NCBI GenBank assembly: GCA_016721385.1
Contig: JADKIE010000008.1
Coordinates: 128,609 to 192,608, forward strand
DNA: 64,000 nucleotides
Source of the DNA: Chitinophagaceae bacterium
GTDB taxonomy: Bacteria; Bacteroidota; Bacteroidia; Chitinophagales; Chitinophagaceae
Direction of reading: 5' to 3'
The notes beneath the pieces are model-generated. The model was not told the DNA's origin, did not search any database, and was given only the letters and a program-made list of their open reading frames with translations. This document shows positions 11,401 to 22,574 of the stretch, in pieces (within the stretch, counting starts at the first letter, position 1; the number at the start of each line of letters is the position of its first letter). Position numbers and translations under genes: made by a program.

Positions 11401-14129
11401 CCTTCGTTAACTGGTGCTGGAGGCTTGTTTAGCTTTATTAATAATAGAGGTATTGGGGCAAATGTAGTAGCTAATATTATAGATGCAAGTGTTACCGAAA
11501 CTGGAGCTGTAGTATTAAATCAAATGGGGCAAGATTGTGGCGGACCATACACCCTAACCGTTAAACCAAATGCACCAGGTACAGTTCTTACAGGATCTTT
11601 AACAAGTGCATTGATAAAGATTAATAGTAGCAATGTAATTATTGATGGCTCAAGCAACGGTACTACAAGCAGAGATTTAACAATTACCAATAGATCTACA
11701 ACAACGCCTTCGGTAATTTTAATAGGTTCAACTGGTGTAAGACCAGTTATTAATACTACGGTAAAAAACACTGTTATTATTAATGGCGCAAATACGGCAT
11801 CGGCGGTTATAGTGTCTGCTGGTACAACAGCTGGTAACCCTGGTTATTTTAATAATATAACTATTCAAAATAATAGTATACAAAGAGCATATATTGGAAT
11901 TTTTTCAACAGCTATTCCATTAGCAGGTAACGGTAGTGGTTTATTAGTTACAGGTAATGCTTTAAGTACAACCGGTGCTAATTCAATTAGATTGGTAGGG
12001 GTTTATGCTCAGGGTATAGATGGGGCAACTATATCTAATAATGATATAGGAAATTTTGCAAACACTTTAGATGCATCCAACATTACAGGCGTTTGGTTAG
12101 CCACTGGTACTGTAAATACAACTGTATCTGGAAATACTATATATAGTATTAGTGGAACAACCGGAGCACCTAGAGGTATTGTTATTTCATCAGGTAATAC
12201 TAACTCAGGTTTAAACATAACTGGAAATCTTATAAGACAAATTTCCACTTCGGCTACGCCAACAACAACTGGTATATTTTTGCTTGGTTCAACTGGTGGG
12301 GTACAAATACAAAAAAATAATATTACTGATATTAAAAATACAAATGCCGGCGGTTTTGGCTGTAATGGAATTCAATTAGCATCTACTTTAACTGCAGCTA
12401 ATGTAAATGTAAACAATAACTTTATTTCCGATGTGGCAGCTTTAGGCTTTGCTGGTACTACAAGTGCAGATAATGGATACGGAATTATAGCTGAAACTGG
12501 TGGAGGTTATAATATTGATTTTAATAGTATTAATATGGGCACTAATCAAACCGATGTAACAGGCTTGCCTTCTGCAATTAATATTACATCGGGCATTACA
12601 ACAGCAGCTTCTGTAAATATTCGTAATAATATATTTGCTAATAACCAAACTACTGGTACAGAACGTTATAGTATAATTAGTACTGCAGCTAATACTGTTT
12701 TTGGTACAATAGATTATAACGATTATTATACAACAGCTACAAATCTTGGATTTATTGGAAGCAACAGAGCAACTCTTGCAGATATTCAAACAGGTTTTGG
12801 AGGTAATGTAAATTCATTAAATTTATTACCAGTATTTGTAAGCCCAATTAACTTGCATTTAGATTCTGCTGTTAACTGTGCCTTAAATGGCAAAGGAATA
12901 CATATTCCAACAATAACCACTGATATTGATAATAACACAAGAGACAACCCTAACCCGGATATGGGTGCAGATGAATTTACATCGGCTAACCTTGTTGCTT
13001 TATCTGGTACACCTGGTGTAACAACTTGCGAAAGTAAAACCATTAACCCAACGGGTACTCTGTTTGTTGATGCTAGTTGCAATCGTATTGCCAGGGTTGT
13101 GCCAAGCGGAGCATCTCCTGTAAGCGGTGTTGTAAATACTTGTATTTATGTTGAAACGCTGCCATCTCCATTGCCAATATATAATGCAGAGCCATATTTG
13201 CCTGTACATTATGATGTTACGCCGGCTACCAACCCATTAACATCTACCGGCACAATTACATTATATTTTTACAGTCAGACTTTGATAATTATAATCTAAA
13301 CAATGGAGTTTGGCCAGATTTGCCAAATTTACCTGGCGATGCTGCCGGTATAGCTAATTTGCGTATTACCCAATACCATGGTAGTGCTACACCTCCGGGA
13401 GGTTGGCCGGCTAACCCATCTTTACCAAACCAATATAGTGCAGGTACAAATACATATATTAATCCTGATGACGCTAATATAGTTTGGAATGTTGTAAACA
13501 ATTATTGGGAAGTAACATTTAATGTAACCGGCTTCAGCGGATTTTATGTACATACCAATCCTAGTTTCCCATTACCAATAGTAGTTAACTACTTACAAGG
13601 TACCAAGCAAGGTAGCAGCCACAATTTAAATTGGAAAGTAACTTGTGCAAGTTCATCAAGTGCTACCATGGTATTAGAGCGTAGTGCAGATAACAGAAGC
13701 TTTACAGCTATTAATACTGTAACAGCCGATGCGTTGCGTTGTGCTCAACCATTTAACTACGTGGATGCAAGTCCGTTAGCAGGTGTTAACTATTACCGTT
13801 TACGCATTACCGATGCAAATGGCAAAGTAACCTACAGTAATACCATTGCTTTAGTAAACAAGTTAAGCGGTGTAGAAATAGTAGGCATAGCGCCCAACCC
13901 TGTAACAAGTGCAGGAGCCGCTACGTTAAATGTAGCCAGTGCCCAACAGGGCACATTAAAAATTGTTACAGATTTAGCCGGCCGTCAATTAATAACTCAA
14001 ACCGAAAAGATAATTGCAGGCAGCAATCAAATACCAATGAACTTTGCTAAATTAAGTGGTGGTAGTTACCAGGTAACTGCTATAACCGAAGATGGTAAAG
14101 CCACCAGTGTACGATTTGTAAAACAATAA
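8442..14129 (+). CDS. giant T9SS-secreted beta-helix surface protein 2, about six frameshifts
   Basis: Restored length is about 1895 residues, the largest in the window. It starts with a signal peptide (MKKIYYSILTGVLCVFISLTSKSQ). Module 1 opens with TYPSLT-LAGGAF-AIN and closes with APDMGADEFD near 10905. Next comes an Ig/Fn3-like segment (about 10920-11360). Module 2 opens with YPSLT-GAGG-F-FIN (about 11395) and closes with NPDMGADEFT near 12980. The pre-C-terminal domain and type A sorting domain follow. Frame breaks are near 9119-9124 (T run), 9810-9818, 10175-10185, 10350 (T run), 10527-10532 (G run) and 13265-13275. The sequence reads on smoothly once each is corrected. A GTT codon present in gene 3 is missing near 13963. 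Function is unknown beyond surface display. Confidence 0.83.
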
Positions 14130-14173
14130 TTTCTTAGCCGTGGTTCATGGCACACGAAATATTTGCAATAAAA

Positions 14174-14201
14174 AGAGGCTGCTCATTTGGGCAGCCTTTT
14201 G
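14174..14201 (+). terminator. terminator after T9SS gene 2
   Basis: AGGCTGC (14176-14182) pairs with GCAGCCT (14191-14197) around an 8-base loop, followed by TTT. Confidence 0.8.
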
Positions 14202-14212
14202 TAGTATGGGTA

Positions 14213-14258
14213 TGATAGACAGAGTCTATCAACCAATGCGTCCTCGTCGGAGACGAGG
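14213..14258 (+). repeat. two-hairpin element, copy 1
   Basis: The first hairpin is TGATAGAC-AGA-GTCTATCA (14213-14231). The second is CCTCGTC-GGA-GACGAGG (14242-14258). Both are perfect stems with purine-rich triloops, separated by ACCAATGCGT. The same element lies at 18235-18280. It does not look like a terminator because no T run follows. Confidence 0.75.
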
Positions 14259-14290
14259 ATGTAAGAGGCACACAAACATATATAATATAA

Positions 14291-14320
14291 GCGGCTACTC
14301 ATTGAGTAGCCGCTTTGGTT
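14291..14320 (+). terminator. second terminator between T9SS genes 2 and 3
   Basis: GCGGCTACTC (14291-14300) pairs perfectly with GAGTAGCCGC (14304-14313) around ATT, followed by a T-rich tail. It would stop readthrough into gene 3. Confidence 0.8.
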
Positions 14321-14481
14321 TAGTAGAATAATCCTTGTTTAATTGTAGAATTAATATTGCCTGTTTGTAGAACAATATTGCAGCATTATTTAATGTGTGA
14401 AAAATGAAAAAATAATTAATTGCATAATTAATTTTATGTAGTAAATATGTGCTATTTTGAACAAATAAATTTAAACTAAGC

Positions 14482-17400
14482 ATGAAGAAAATTTACTTGT
14501 TACTTATTGCAATAATAACTTTTGCCATAAGTGGTTTTGCACAAATTACAGTAACCGGCGGAACCGGTGCTGCCGGTACATACACAACACTGGGAGGTGC
14601 TATTGTGGCTATTAATGGGGGCGGTGCTTTAACAGCCCCGGTAGTTGTTGATGTGGTTGCCGGGCATAAAGATACCTTAACCGGATCTATTTTATTAACC
14701 ATGACGGGTACTGCTGCAAACACTATAACTATTCAAAAAGTGGGGCAGGGGCTAATCCAATTATAACATCTTATACGGGCATAGCTGCCGCAACTTCGGG
14801 TGTGGCGGTAATAGATGGTATGTTTATTTTACAGGGAAGCGATTATGTAACTATTGATGGAATAGATTTACAGGAAGCTGCGGCAAATACAACTGCAGCT
14901 ACACAAATGGAAGTAGGATATGGTTTGTTTAAAACAAGCGTAACCGATGGTTGCCAAAATGTAACCATAAAAAATTGTGCTTTTTCATTTGGCCGGGCTT
15001 CTACTATAAACGGAGCCTCTTGGACGGGAAGTACAGCAATAGCTTCTGCCAACGCTGTTTGGGGTGCAGTATCTACATTATTAATACCCACTGCTTTAAG
15101 TGGTACAAACTCTAATAATACATTTTCATACAATACTATTACCGGAGGCTCTGCCGGTATTCAAGTTATTGGGTATTTATTAGATTTAACAAATGCATTA
15201 TGCGATCAAAATAATACTATATCGTACAATAGTGTTTTGGATTATGGTAATGCTACTACTAATTCTGTGCATGGAATTATCATTAGTGGGCAGGTTGGTT
15301 TTTTAGTAAATAATAATATAGTAGCAAGCTCAAGTACCAGTAAGCATGCAGGTACAATAAACGGTATTTTTAATGCTAACGGAGGTGTTGGTGGAGACGG
15401 TATTATTTCGTATAATTTGGTAACGGTGCATGGTGGCGGTACTACAACGCATACACAAGGTATTAGAGTACAGTCCGGCACATCTACAGCAACAATTACT
15501 ATTGCCAATAATAAGGTGTATAATAGCACTCATACTACTTCTACTACCGGTTCTTTTTTTGGTATTTTAGTAACCGGTAATGCAGGTACATACAACATAA
15601 TTAACGATACCATCACTAACAATAATATTGTAGGTTCGGCTACCTATTCAGGTATAATATCATTGATAAGTGTTACAACAGGTACACCAACCAATGTAAA
15701 TATTATGGGCAATAGTATTACCAACAATTCAAATTTAAATGGCACATTAATTACTGCAACAGGTGCTGTTAGGGTTATGGATGTTTCGGTGGGTACAAAT
15801 GTTTTAATACGTGATAATACAATAGATGGATATACCCGACAAAATAGTGTGAGTACAAGCACAGTAGGAAATCTTGCAGGGATATATTGTGCTGGCGGAG
15901 GATCTGCTCAATGTTTTGTAAAACATAATACGGTAAATAATATTGTTTATAACGGTGCTGGTACAGGTTCTCCAATTGTGGGGATTGGTACAGGGGCATC
16001 TGCTAATTTAGTGGTAGATAGTAACACGGTAACTAATTTAACCAATAATAAAACAACAGGTACTTCTATTATTTATGGTATATATGACGGTAGTGCAGTA
16101 CCTATTGCAAATTACAACTATAATGTAGTAAGCAATTTAACAAGTGCCGGGCCAACTACCATCTACGGTATGAATTTTGCTACCGGAGCCTGGTACGAGA
16201 ACGGTATCTAATAACCTCATTCACACCATTAGTTCAAGTGGCTCTACGGTAACAGGTATGTTGCAATCACAGAGTACGCCAACAATATTCAATAATAAAA
16301 TATATAATATATCTTCAAGTTCAATTACAAACCCTACCGTTTCTGGTATAACCGTTTCATCTGTATCGGCAACCGGGGCAACTATTTACAATAATTATAT
16401 TGGCGATTTAAAAGCTCCTTCAGCAACTTCTACATCAGCACTTTCACCATCTGTAAGAGGTATAAATATTTCAGCAGCAACTGCACTTTCCACGTTTAAC
16501 GTGTATTACAATACCATACATTTAAATGCTTCAAGCTCCGGAACATTATTTGCAACAGCAGGAGTGTTTCATACACAAAATACAACAGCAACTACAGCAG
16601 CATTAAATTTAGTTAATAATATAATTGTAAATAACTCAACTCCTGTGGGAACAGGAAATTCTGTGGCTTTTCAACGCTCTGCATCTACTGACTTAAATAA
16701 CTATGCCACCACTTCCAACAATAATTTATTTTATGCTGGCACACCCGGGGCTAATAATTTAATTTATTTTGATGGTACTATAGGGTATCAAACATTGGCA
16801 ACATTTCAAGCATTAGTTACAACAAGAGAAACAGCATCCGTTACAGAGAATCCAAACTTTATAAGTTTGGTAGGCTCAAGTGCAGATTTTTGCATCTTAA
16901 TACTACAAACTGTGCTATGGATGGTAAAGGCATTCCAATTGCAGGAATTACTACCGATTATGATTTGCAAAGCAGGGATGCTGTTGCTCCGGATATGGGA
17001 GCAGATGAGTTTACCTCAACCGCTGGCAATACCTTATACAATTCAGTAGGTACTACAGTAACAGATATACGGACTATTACTGCTACAGAAACATATAGAG
17101 CAAGTAATTGCGAACGTTTTAATGTATTACAACCTAATGGTGCCAGCCCGGTAAGTGGAAGTGTAACAGCAAGGGTATATAAATACGCTACCGTACAAAC
17201 TTATAATGCCGAGCCATATGTACAAAGAGTTATAGATATTACTCCTGCTACAAATGCAGCCACGGCTACCGGTAGAGTAACACTTTACTACACACAGCTA
17301 GAATTTGATGATTATAATACAGCTAGCGGCGCTTGGCCCGATTTACCAACAGGCGCAGGCGATGCAACGGGTATTGCTAATTTAAGGATAACCAAATATG

Positions 17401-18137
17401 GAGGTACACCAAACGTTACACCATCATTGCCTAATCAATACAGTGGGGGAGCTAACGAATATATAAACCCGGCAGATGTTGATATAGTTTGGAATGCTAC
17501 GGATAACAGATGGGAGATTACATTGGATATAACCGGTTTCTCCGGATTTTATATACATACCAATCCAAATTTTGCTTTACCAATAGTAGTAAACTACTTA
17601 CAAGGTACCAAGCAAGGCGGCAGCCACAATTTAAATTGGAAAGTAACTTGTGCAAGTTCATCAAGTGCTACCATGGTATTAGAGCGTAGTGCAGATAACA
17701 GAAACTTTGCCGCCATTAATACTGTAACAGCCGATGCGTTGCGTTGTGCTCAACCATTTAACTACGTGGATGCAAGTCCGTTAGCAGGTGTTAACTATTA
17801 CCGTTTACGCATTACCGATGCAAATGGTAAAGTAACCTACAGCAACACTATTGCTTTAGTAAACAAACTTAGTGGTGTAGAAATAGTAGGCATAGCGCCC
17901 AACCCTGTAACAAGTGCAGGAGCCGCTACGTTAAATGTAGCCAGTGCACAACAGGGAACATTAAAAATTGTTGTTACAGATTTAGCCGGTCGTCAATTAA
18001 TAACTCAAACCGAGAAGATAATTGCAGGCAGCAATCAAATACCAATGAACTTTGCTAAATTAAGTGGTGGTAGTTACCAGGTAACTGCTATAACCGAAGA
18101 TGGTAAAGCAACCAGTGTACGATTTATAAAACAATAA
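14482..18137 (+). CDS. giant T9SS-secreted beta-helix surface protein 3, three frameshifts
   Basis: Restored length is about 1220 residues. Signal peptide MKKIYLLLIAIITFAISGFAQ is followed by ITVTGGTGAAGTYTTLGGA, a variant of the family's module opening. One long beta-helix module of NN-rich turns runs to APDMGADEFT near 17020. Then come the pre-C-terminal domain (NGASPVSG, YNAEPYVQR, WPDLPTGAG, GFSGFYIHT) and the type A sorting domain. Breaks are near 14750 (a G missing in a G run), 16185-16200 and 16885 (T run). The C-terminal 190 residues are almost the same as in protein 2. Surface location is well supported; the biological role is not. Confidence 0.84.
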
Positions 18138-18194
18138 TGCGTTAAAGAGATGTCTCTGCCATGGTTTTTGGCACACGAAACATTTACAATAAAC

Positions 18195-18223
18195 AAGAGG
18201 CTGCTCATTTGGGCAGCCTCTTG
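18195..18223 (+). terminator. terminator after T9SS gene 3
   Basis: AAGAGGCTGC (18195-18204) pairs with GCAGCCTCTT (18213-18222). The loop TCATTTGG is the same as in the copy after gene 2. The T tail is weak. Confidence 0.75.
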
Positions 18224-18234
18224 TAGTATGGGTA

Positions 18235-18280
18235 TGATAGACAGAGTTTATCAACCAATGCATCCTCGTCGGAGACGAGG
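18235..18280 (+). repeat. two-hairpin element, copy 2
   Basis: TGATAGAC-AGA-GTTTATCA (18235-18253) and CCTCGTC-GGA-GACGAGG (18264-18280). The single change in the first stem against copy 1 turns a G-C into a G-U pair, so RNA pairing is kept. Confidence 0.75.
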
Positions 18281-18290
18281 ACGTAAGAGG

Positions 18291-18673
18291 ACGCAAGGGG
18301 CAAAACCAACAAGTACACCAACAAATACAAGTAGCTAAGTGCCATAAACATACGCTGTGCGGTTGTTAAGGCATGATTATTGTACTAAAATTACCTATAT
18401 AGATGAGTAAAGAATGTACGCCCACAAAACAAATATCAATAAATTAATTTTATTTTAAATATTTACTCAGCTCTGTTTTTAGCAATTTGTGCAAATCTTT
18501 ACACAGAATTAATATGCAGCATACTAACCATTTTTAATAATAACCTAACTTGCATGTAGTTATTAAATTCATTTTGTTTAGTACCTTTATGTAAGTTATT
18601 TATACAATTTTTAATCACATTTTTTTGCATAGCAAAGTGATATTTTATTTAAAACCATTTTAATATTTTAAGC
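18291..18673. other. intergenic region between T9SS genes 3 and 4
   Basis: About 380 AT-rich bases with no reading frame, hairpin or repeat that I can support. It probably holds the promoter and leader of gene 4. Confidence 0.4.
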
Positions 18674-21600
18674 ATGAAAAAAGTTTATTTTTTATTACTG
18701 TTAGTGTTGGGAAGCATGGGTGTTTGGGGGCAAGTGTTAACTGAAAATTTTAGTTATACTGCCGGACAACCTATAACCGCAAATGGTTGGACTGCACATA
18801 ATGCAGCCGGAACAAATGCAATTACTGTTACTTCACCGGGTTTAACTTATGCAGGGCATCCGGGTTCGGGAGTTGGTAATGCAGTAACGATGACTACAAC
18901 TGGCGAAGATGATAATAAAGCTTTATCGAGTGCAATAACTACAGGTAGTGCATATACTTCATTTTTAGTAAATGTAAGTGCAGCCCAAGCCACCGGAGAT
19001 TATTTTGTGGGCCTTCTTGCAACTACATCTACTTTTCCTATTAGAATCTATGCAAAATCAACAACCGGAGGTTTTTCTTTGGGATTAGTAAGAATGGCGC
19101 TGCAGGAATCAGTTATGAAACAACTGTAAGAACATTTGGTACTACGTATTTTATTGTAGCAAATTATATATACAATACAGGTACAGCTACAGACGATGTA
19201 GTGAATTTATGGGTTAATCCTACCCTAGGTGCAGCTGAGCCTGCAGCAACCATTGCCAATGTAGGTGCTACCGGAGCAGATTTAGCTACAATTATAGCAT
19301 TTTATTTGCGTCAAGGTGCCGCAGCAAACGCACCAACGCAACAAGTAGATGCAATTTTAGTTGGTACTACTTGGGCACAGGTTACCCCACTAGCAGGTGG
19401 CCCAACAATTTCTGTAACTCCTTCAACACTTACTGGTTTTACTGCCTTATCAGGCGTACCTACTGCCGAGCAAACTTATACGGTTGATGGTGCAAGCCTA
19501 ACTAATGATATTGTAATTACACCGCCTGTTGGGTTCGAAATAGCAACTGTAACTGGCGGACCTTATACAGTAAACCCTAGCTTTATTACTTTAACACAAT
19601 CTGGTGGAACGGTTCCATCTACCACAATATACGTACGTATGAACTCTACTACAGTAGGGACAAATACAGGTAATATAACACATACAAGTGCAGGCTCTAA
19701 TAATCCAAATGTTTCGTTAACCGGTAGTGTTATTACTACCGAACCAACGGTACAAAGTGCAATTACTATTCCTGTACCAACCGTTACTACAAACAGTATG
19801 GTGGTAAATTTTGGTGGAGGCGATGGTGCAAAACGTATTTTAGTTGCAAGATCGGGCTCTGCCGTAAACAGTGACCCTGTTGATGGAACAACCTATACTG
19901 CAAACTCAATATTTGGAGCCGGTACTCAAATTGGTACAGGTAATTATGTAGTATATACTGGTACAGGTAACACTGTTACTGTAACAGGGTTAGCTCCAAC
20001 AACCACTTACCATTTTGCCGTATATGAATACAATGATGTAAACACCGCTGGTGCAGAAAATTATTTAACTGTAGCACCAGGTTTAGGAAATGCAACAACT
20101 TTATCTACCGATGGCGACTTTAGATCAATAGCTACAGGCAACTGGAGCGATATTGCTATTTGGCAAGAAAGAGTAGCTAATAATTGGGTAGCAGCTACCA
20201 CTGCACCTTTGGCAACTACAAATGTTTATATTCAGGCCGCACATACTGTAACAGTTGATATAGCCACAGCTACATGTAATGATTTACACATAAATGCTGC
20301 TGCTTCATCTGTTTTAGCCATTGGCACAAATACGGTTGAAGTAAATGGTAAGCTTAGAGCTTATACCGGAACAGCTGTTATTGCTACAGGACCTGATGGA
20401 ACATTTTATACCGGCCAAACAAGTACTACCGGTGTTGGTAGCTCATGTATAACATCAACTGCAGGTAGTGGTAAAATGAAAGTTGTGGGTAATACCAGAA
20501 CTTTACAGCTACAGGCGAATGGGGTAATAATCCTCCGGGATGGGATATTGAATTTGCACCTGCTGCAGGGCAAATACTAACCATGCAAACAGGCTTTAAA
20601 GCAGCAAATATTACAGTGGCATCTGGTACGTTGCTTAATACCAATACAGATTTAAGGCCAGATGGTGGTGGAGCAGGCTTGGGCTCAGTAACCGTTAAAA
20701 GCGGTGCAACATTACAGTTTTCAAATATTTTAATTAGTATACAACGAGTAGGAACTGGTAGTGGTACATCGCATTTTGGAACATTAACTGTAGAGGCCGG
20801 AGGTATTATGGAATTTTCTGGTACCAGTAGCCCGGTTATAGGTGCTGCAACATTTGCCTTAAATGGCACTGTAATTTACAGCGGTGCCGGCAATCAAACA
20901 TTAGCTATTAGAGGAACAAATACCGGAGGTGTACAACCTAATACTTACACAAACCTTACCATTGATGGCGGAGGAAATAAAACTTTGCCTTTCCCTATAG
21001 CAATTAATGGTACATTAAATTTAATCTCGGGATATGTAATAAACAATATTACCGATTTACTTACTATGAATTCAGGATCTTCAGCAACAGGAGCTTCTAA
21101 TTCAAGTTTTGTTAATGGCCCTGTTGCCAAAACAGGTAGTACAAATTTTGAATTTCCGGTAGGTAAAACCGGTACAGGTTATGTGCCTATTTCAATTGGT
21201 AATTTAAGTGCCTCCGAAACATTTACTGCGGAGTATATAAGAGCAGATGCTTTAGGATTAGGTACAATAACAGCACCTGGTTTAGCAAAGGTTAGCCGTT
21301 GCGAATACTGGACCCTTAACAGAACAGGTGCTGCAACCACTGCTGATGTTACCTTACATTGGAGTGCTGTAAACAACTGTGGCGTTTTACCGTATATTGT
21401 TCAAATGGCCGATTTAACTGTAGCTCATTTTGACGGAACAAATTGGGATGCTTTTGGCCCTGCCGGCTTAACTACGGGATTACCTGCTGCAGGTACAGTT
21501 ACTTGGCAAAATGTTAGCACTTTTAGTCCTTTTACCATTGGTAGCATAAGCTTTTTAAATCCATTACCAATAGTAGTAAACTATTTACAAGGCACTAAAC

Positions 21601-22123
21601 AGGGCAGCAGCCATCATTTAAATTGGAAAGTTACTTGCAACAGTACACCAACAGCTACCATGGTATTAGAGCGTAGTGCAGATAACAGAAACTTTGCCGC
21701 CATTAATACTGTAACAGCCGATGCGTTGCGTTGTGCACAACCATTTAATTATGTTGATGCAAGTCCGTTAGCAGGCGTTAACTATTATCGTTTACGCATT
21801 ACCGATGCAAATGGTAAAGTAACGTTTAGTAATACTATTGCTATGGTTAACAAATTAAGCGGTATAGCAATTGTTGGTATAACCAAACCCGGTAACAAGT
21901 GCAGGAGCCGCTACATTAAGTGTAGCAAGTGCTCAGCAAGGAACATTGCAACTTTGCGGTTAGCGATATTGCTGGCCGTCGTTTATTAACTCAAACCGAG
22001 AAGATAATAGCAGGCAGCAATCAAATACCAATGAACTTTGCTAAATTAAGTGGAGGTAGTTACCAGATAACTGCTATCACCGAAGATGGTAAAGCCACCA
22101 GTGTACGTTTTGTAAAACAATAA
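18674..22123 (+). CDS. T9SS-secreted multidomain surface protein 4, four or five frameshifts
   Basis: Restored length is about 1150 residues. The signal peptide is MKKVYFLLLLVLGSMGVWGQ. Unlike proteins 1-3 the body is not the NN-rich helix. It begins with an ENFSYTAGQPITANGW segment. An Ig-like domain follows (about 19400-19730, SVTPSTLTGFTAL to NVSLTGSV), then an Fn3-like region and a stretch that may be a filamentous beta-solenoid (NWSDIAIWQ, VYIQAAHTVTV, LHINAAASSVL). The usual sorting domain ends it. Breaks are near 19085, 20495-20510, 21890 and 21950. The last two lie inside the sorting domain, where the sister copies show the expected sequence (APNPVTSAGAATL). Confidence 0.82.
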
Positions 22124-22192
22124 TTTCTTTGCCATGGTTTGTGGCATACGAAACATTTATAATAAAAGTGGCTGCTCAATTGAGCAGCCACT
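21564..22192 (+). repeat. duplicated 3' cassette, copy C
   Basis: It encodes the same C-terminal domain as copies A and B, with more substitutions and two frame breaks. The intergenic tail resembles theirs (ATGGTTTGTGGCATACGAAA), but the two-hairpin element is absent. Confidence 0.8.
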
Positions 22193-22197
22193 TTTTA
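22167..22197 (+). terminator. perfect-palindrome terminator after T9SS gene 4
   Basis: Bases 22167-22192 form a 26-base perfect palindrome (half-site AGTGGCTGCTCAA), followed by TTTT. It is positioned to end gene 4. On the other strand it could also stop transcripts leaving the sigma/anti-sigma pair. Confidence 0.88.
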
Positions 22198-22215
22198 TTG
22201 TATAATTATCAAAGT

Positions 22216-22574
22216 TTAAGGGATAAATTTCTTAACTAAAACATAGCCTAATATACATAAAAGCAAAAGCAGGATGATGCTAAAATAAACCCAGGGTTCA
22301 TCTTTAAGCTTTCTTTTTTCTTTTCTGGTTTTCTTTTTTGTATTTGCCTTTGTAAGTCGTGGTTTAATTGGTTAACATAAGCAGACAAATCTTTTTTATT
22401 ATTAAAACTACTTAAACCTTCTACGGCATCATTTACAAAAGGATCATCTGCCATTTGCTTTTCTACCTCATGGGCCTCGGTATTGGGCAATTGTTTATTT
22501 AAATAGTCAAGGAGCTTATCTTGTTCTATTTCTTTGTTTAAATTAGATAATATGTCTTTTAAATTATCGCTCAT
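22216..22574 (-). CDS. probable anti-sigma factor, one frameshift
   Basis: This small acidic protein follows the ECF sigma gene and overlaps its end by 11 bases. The soluble N-terminal part carries LLDYLNKQLPNTEAHEVEKQ and MADDPFVNDAVEGL, the kind of motif found in the N-domain of Bacteroidota anti-sigma proteins. As read, the tail after KKES is nonsense-like. Correcting the A run near 22310-22325 gives KDEPWVYFS and a hydrophobic stretch (IILLLLLCILGYVLV) that ends at 22216. That makes a single-pass inner-membrane protein with the N-domain in the cytoplasm. The assignment rests on position and architecture; no strong family match is claimed. Confidence 0.65.

Larger units (their letters stand above)
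13572..14268 (+). repeat. duplicated 3' cassette, copy A
   Basis: The C-terminal domain of gene 2, its terminator and the following two-hairpin element are nearly identical in DNA to 17577-18290. The main differences are a GTT codon and a short indel just after the stop codon. Confidence 0.85.
17577..18290 (+). repeat. duplicated 3' cassette, copy B
   Basis: This is the partner of 13572-14268. It covers the sorting-domain coding region, terminator and two-hairpin element with very few base changes. Confidence 0.85.

Noticed and set aside
12442..12789. Cys/Ile-rich minus-strand frame
   Set aside because: A shadow of the repetitive beta-helix coding sequence; similar shadows occur all over the cluster.
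13572..18290. Insertion sequence or transposon ends
   Set aside because: The repeats contain coding sequence of the family and terminators, with no transposase, target duplication or terminal inverted repeats.
3537..22123. Phase variation by homopolymer slippage in the surface-protein genes
   Set aside because: The same kind and a similar density of breaks occur in essential housekeeping genes outside the cluster, so error is the simpler cause.
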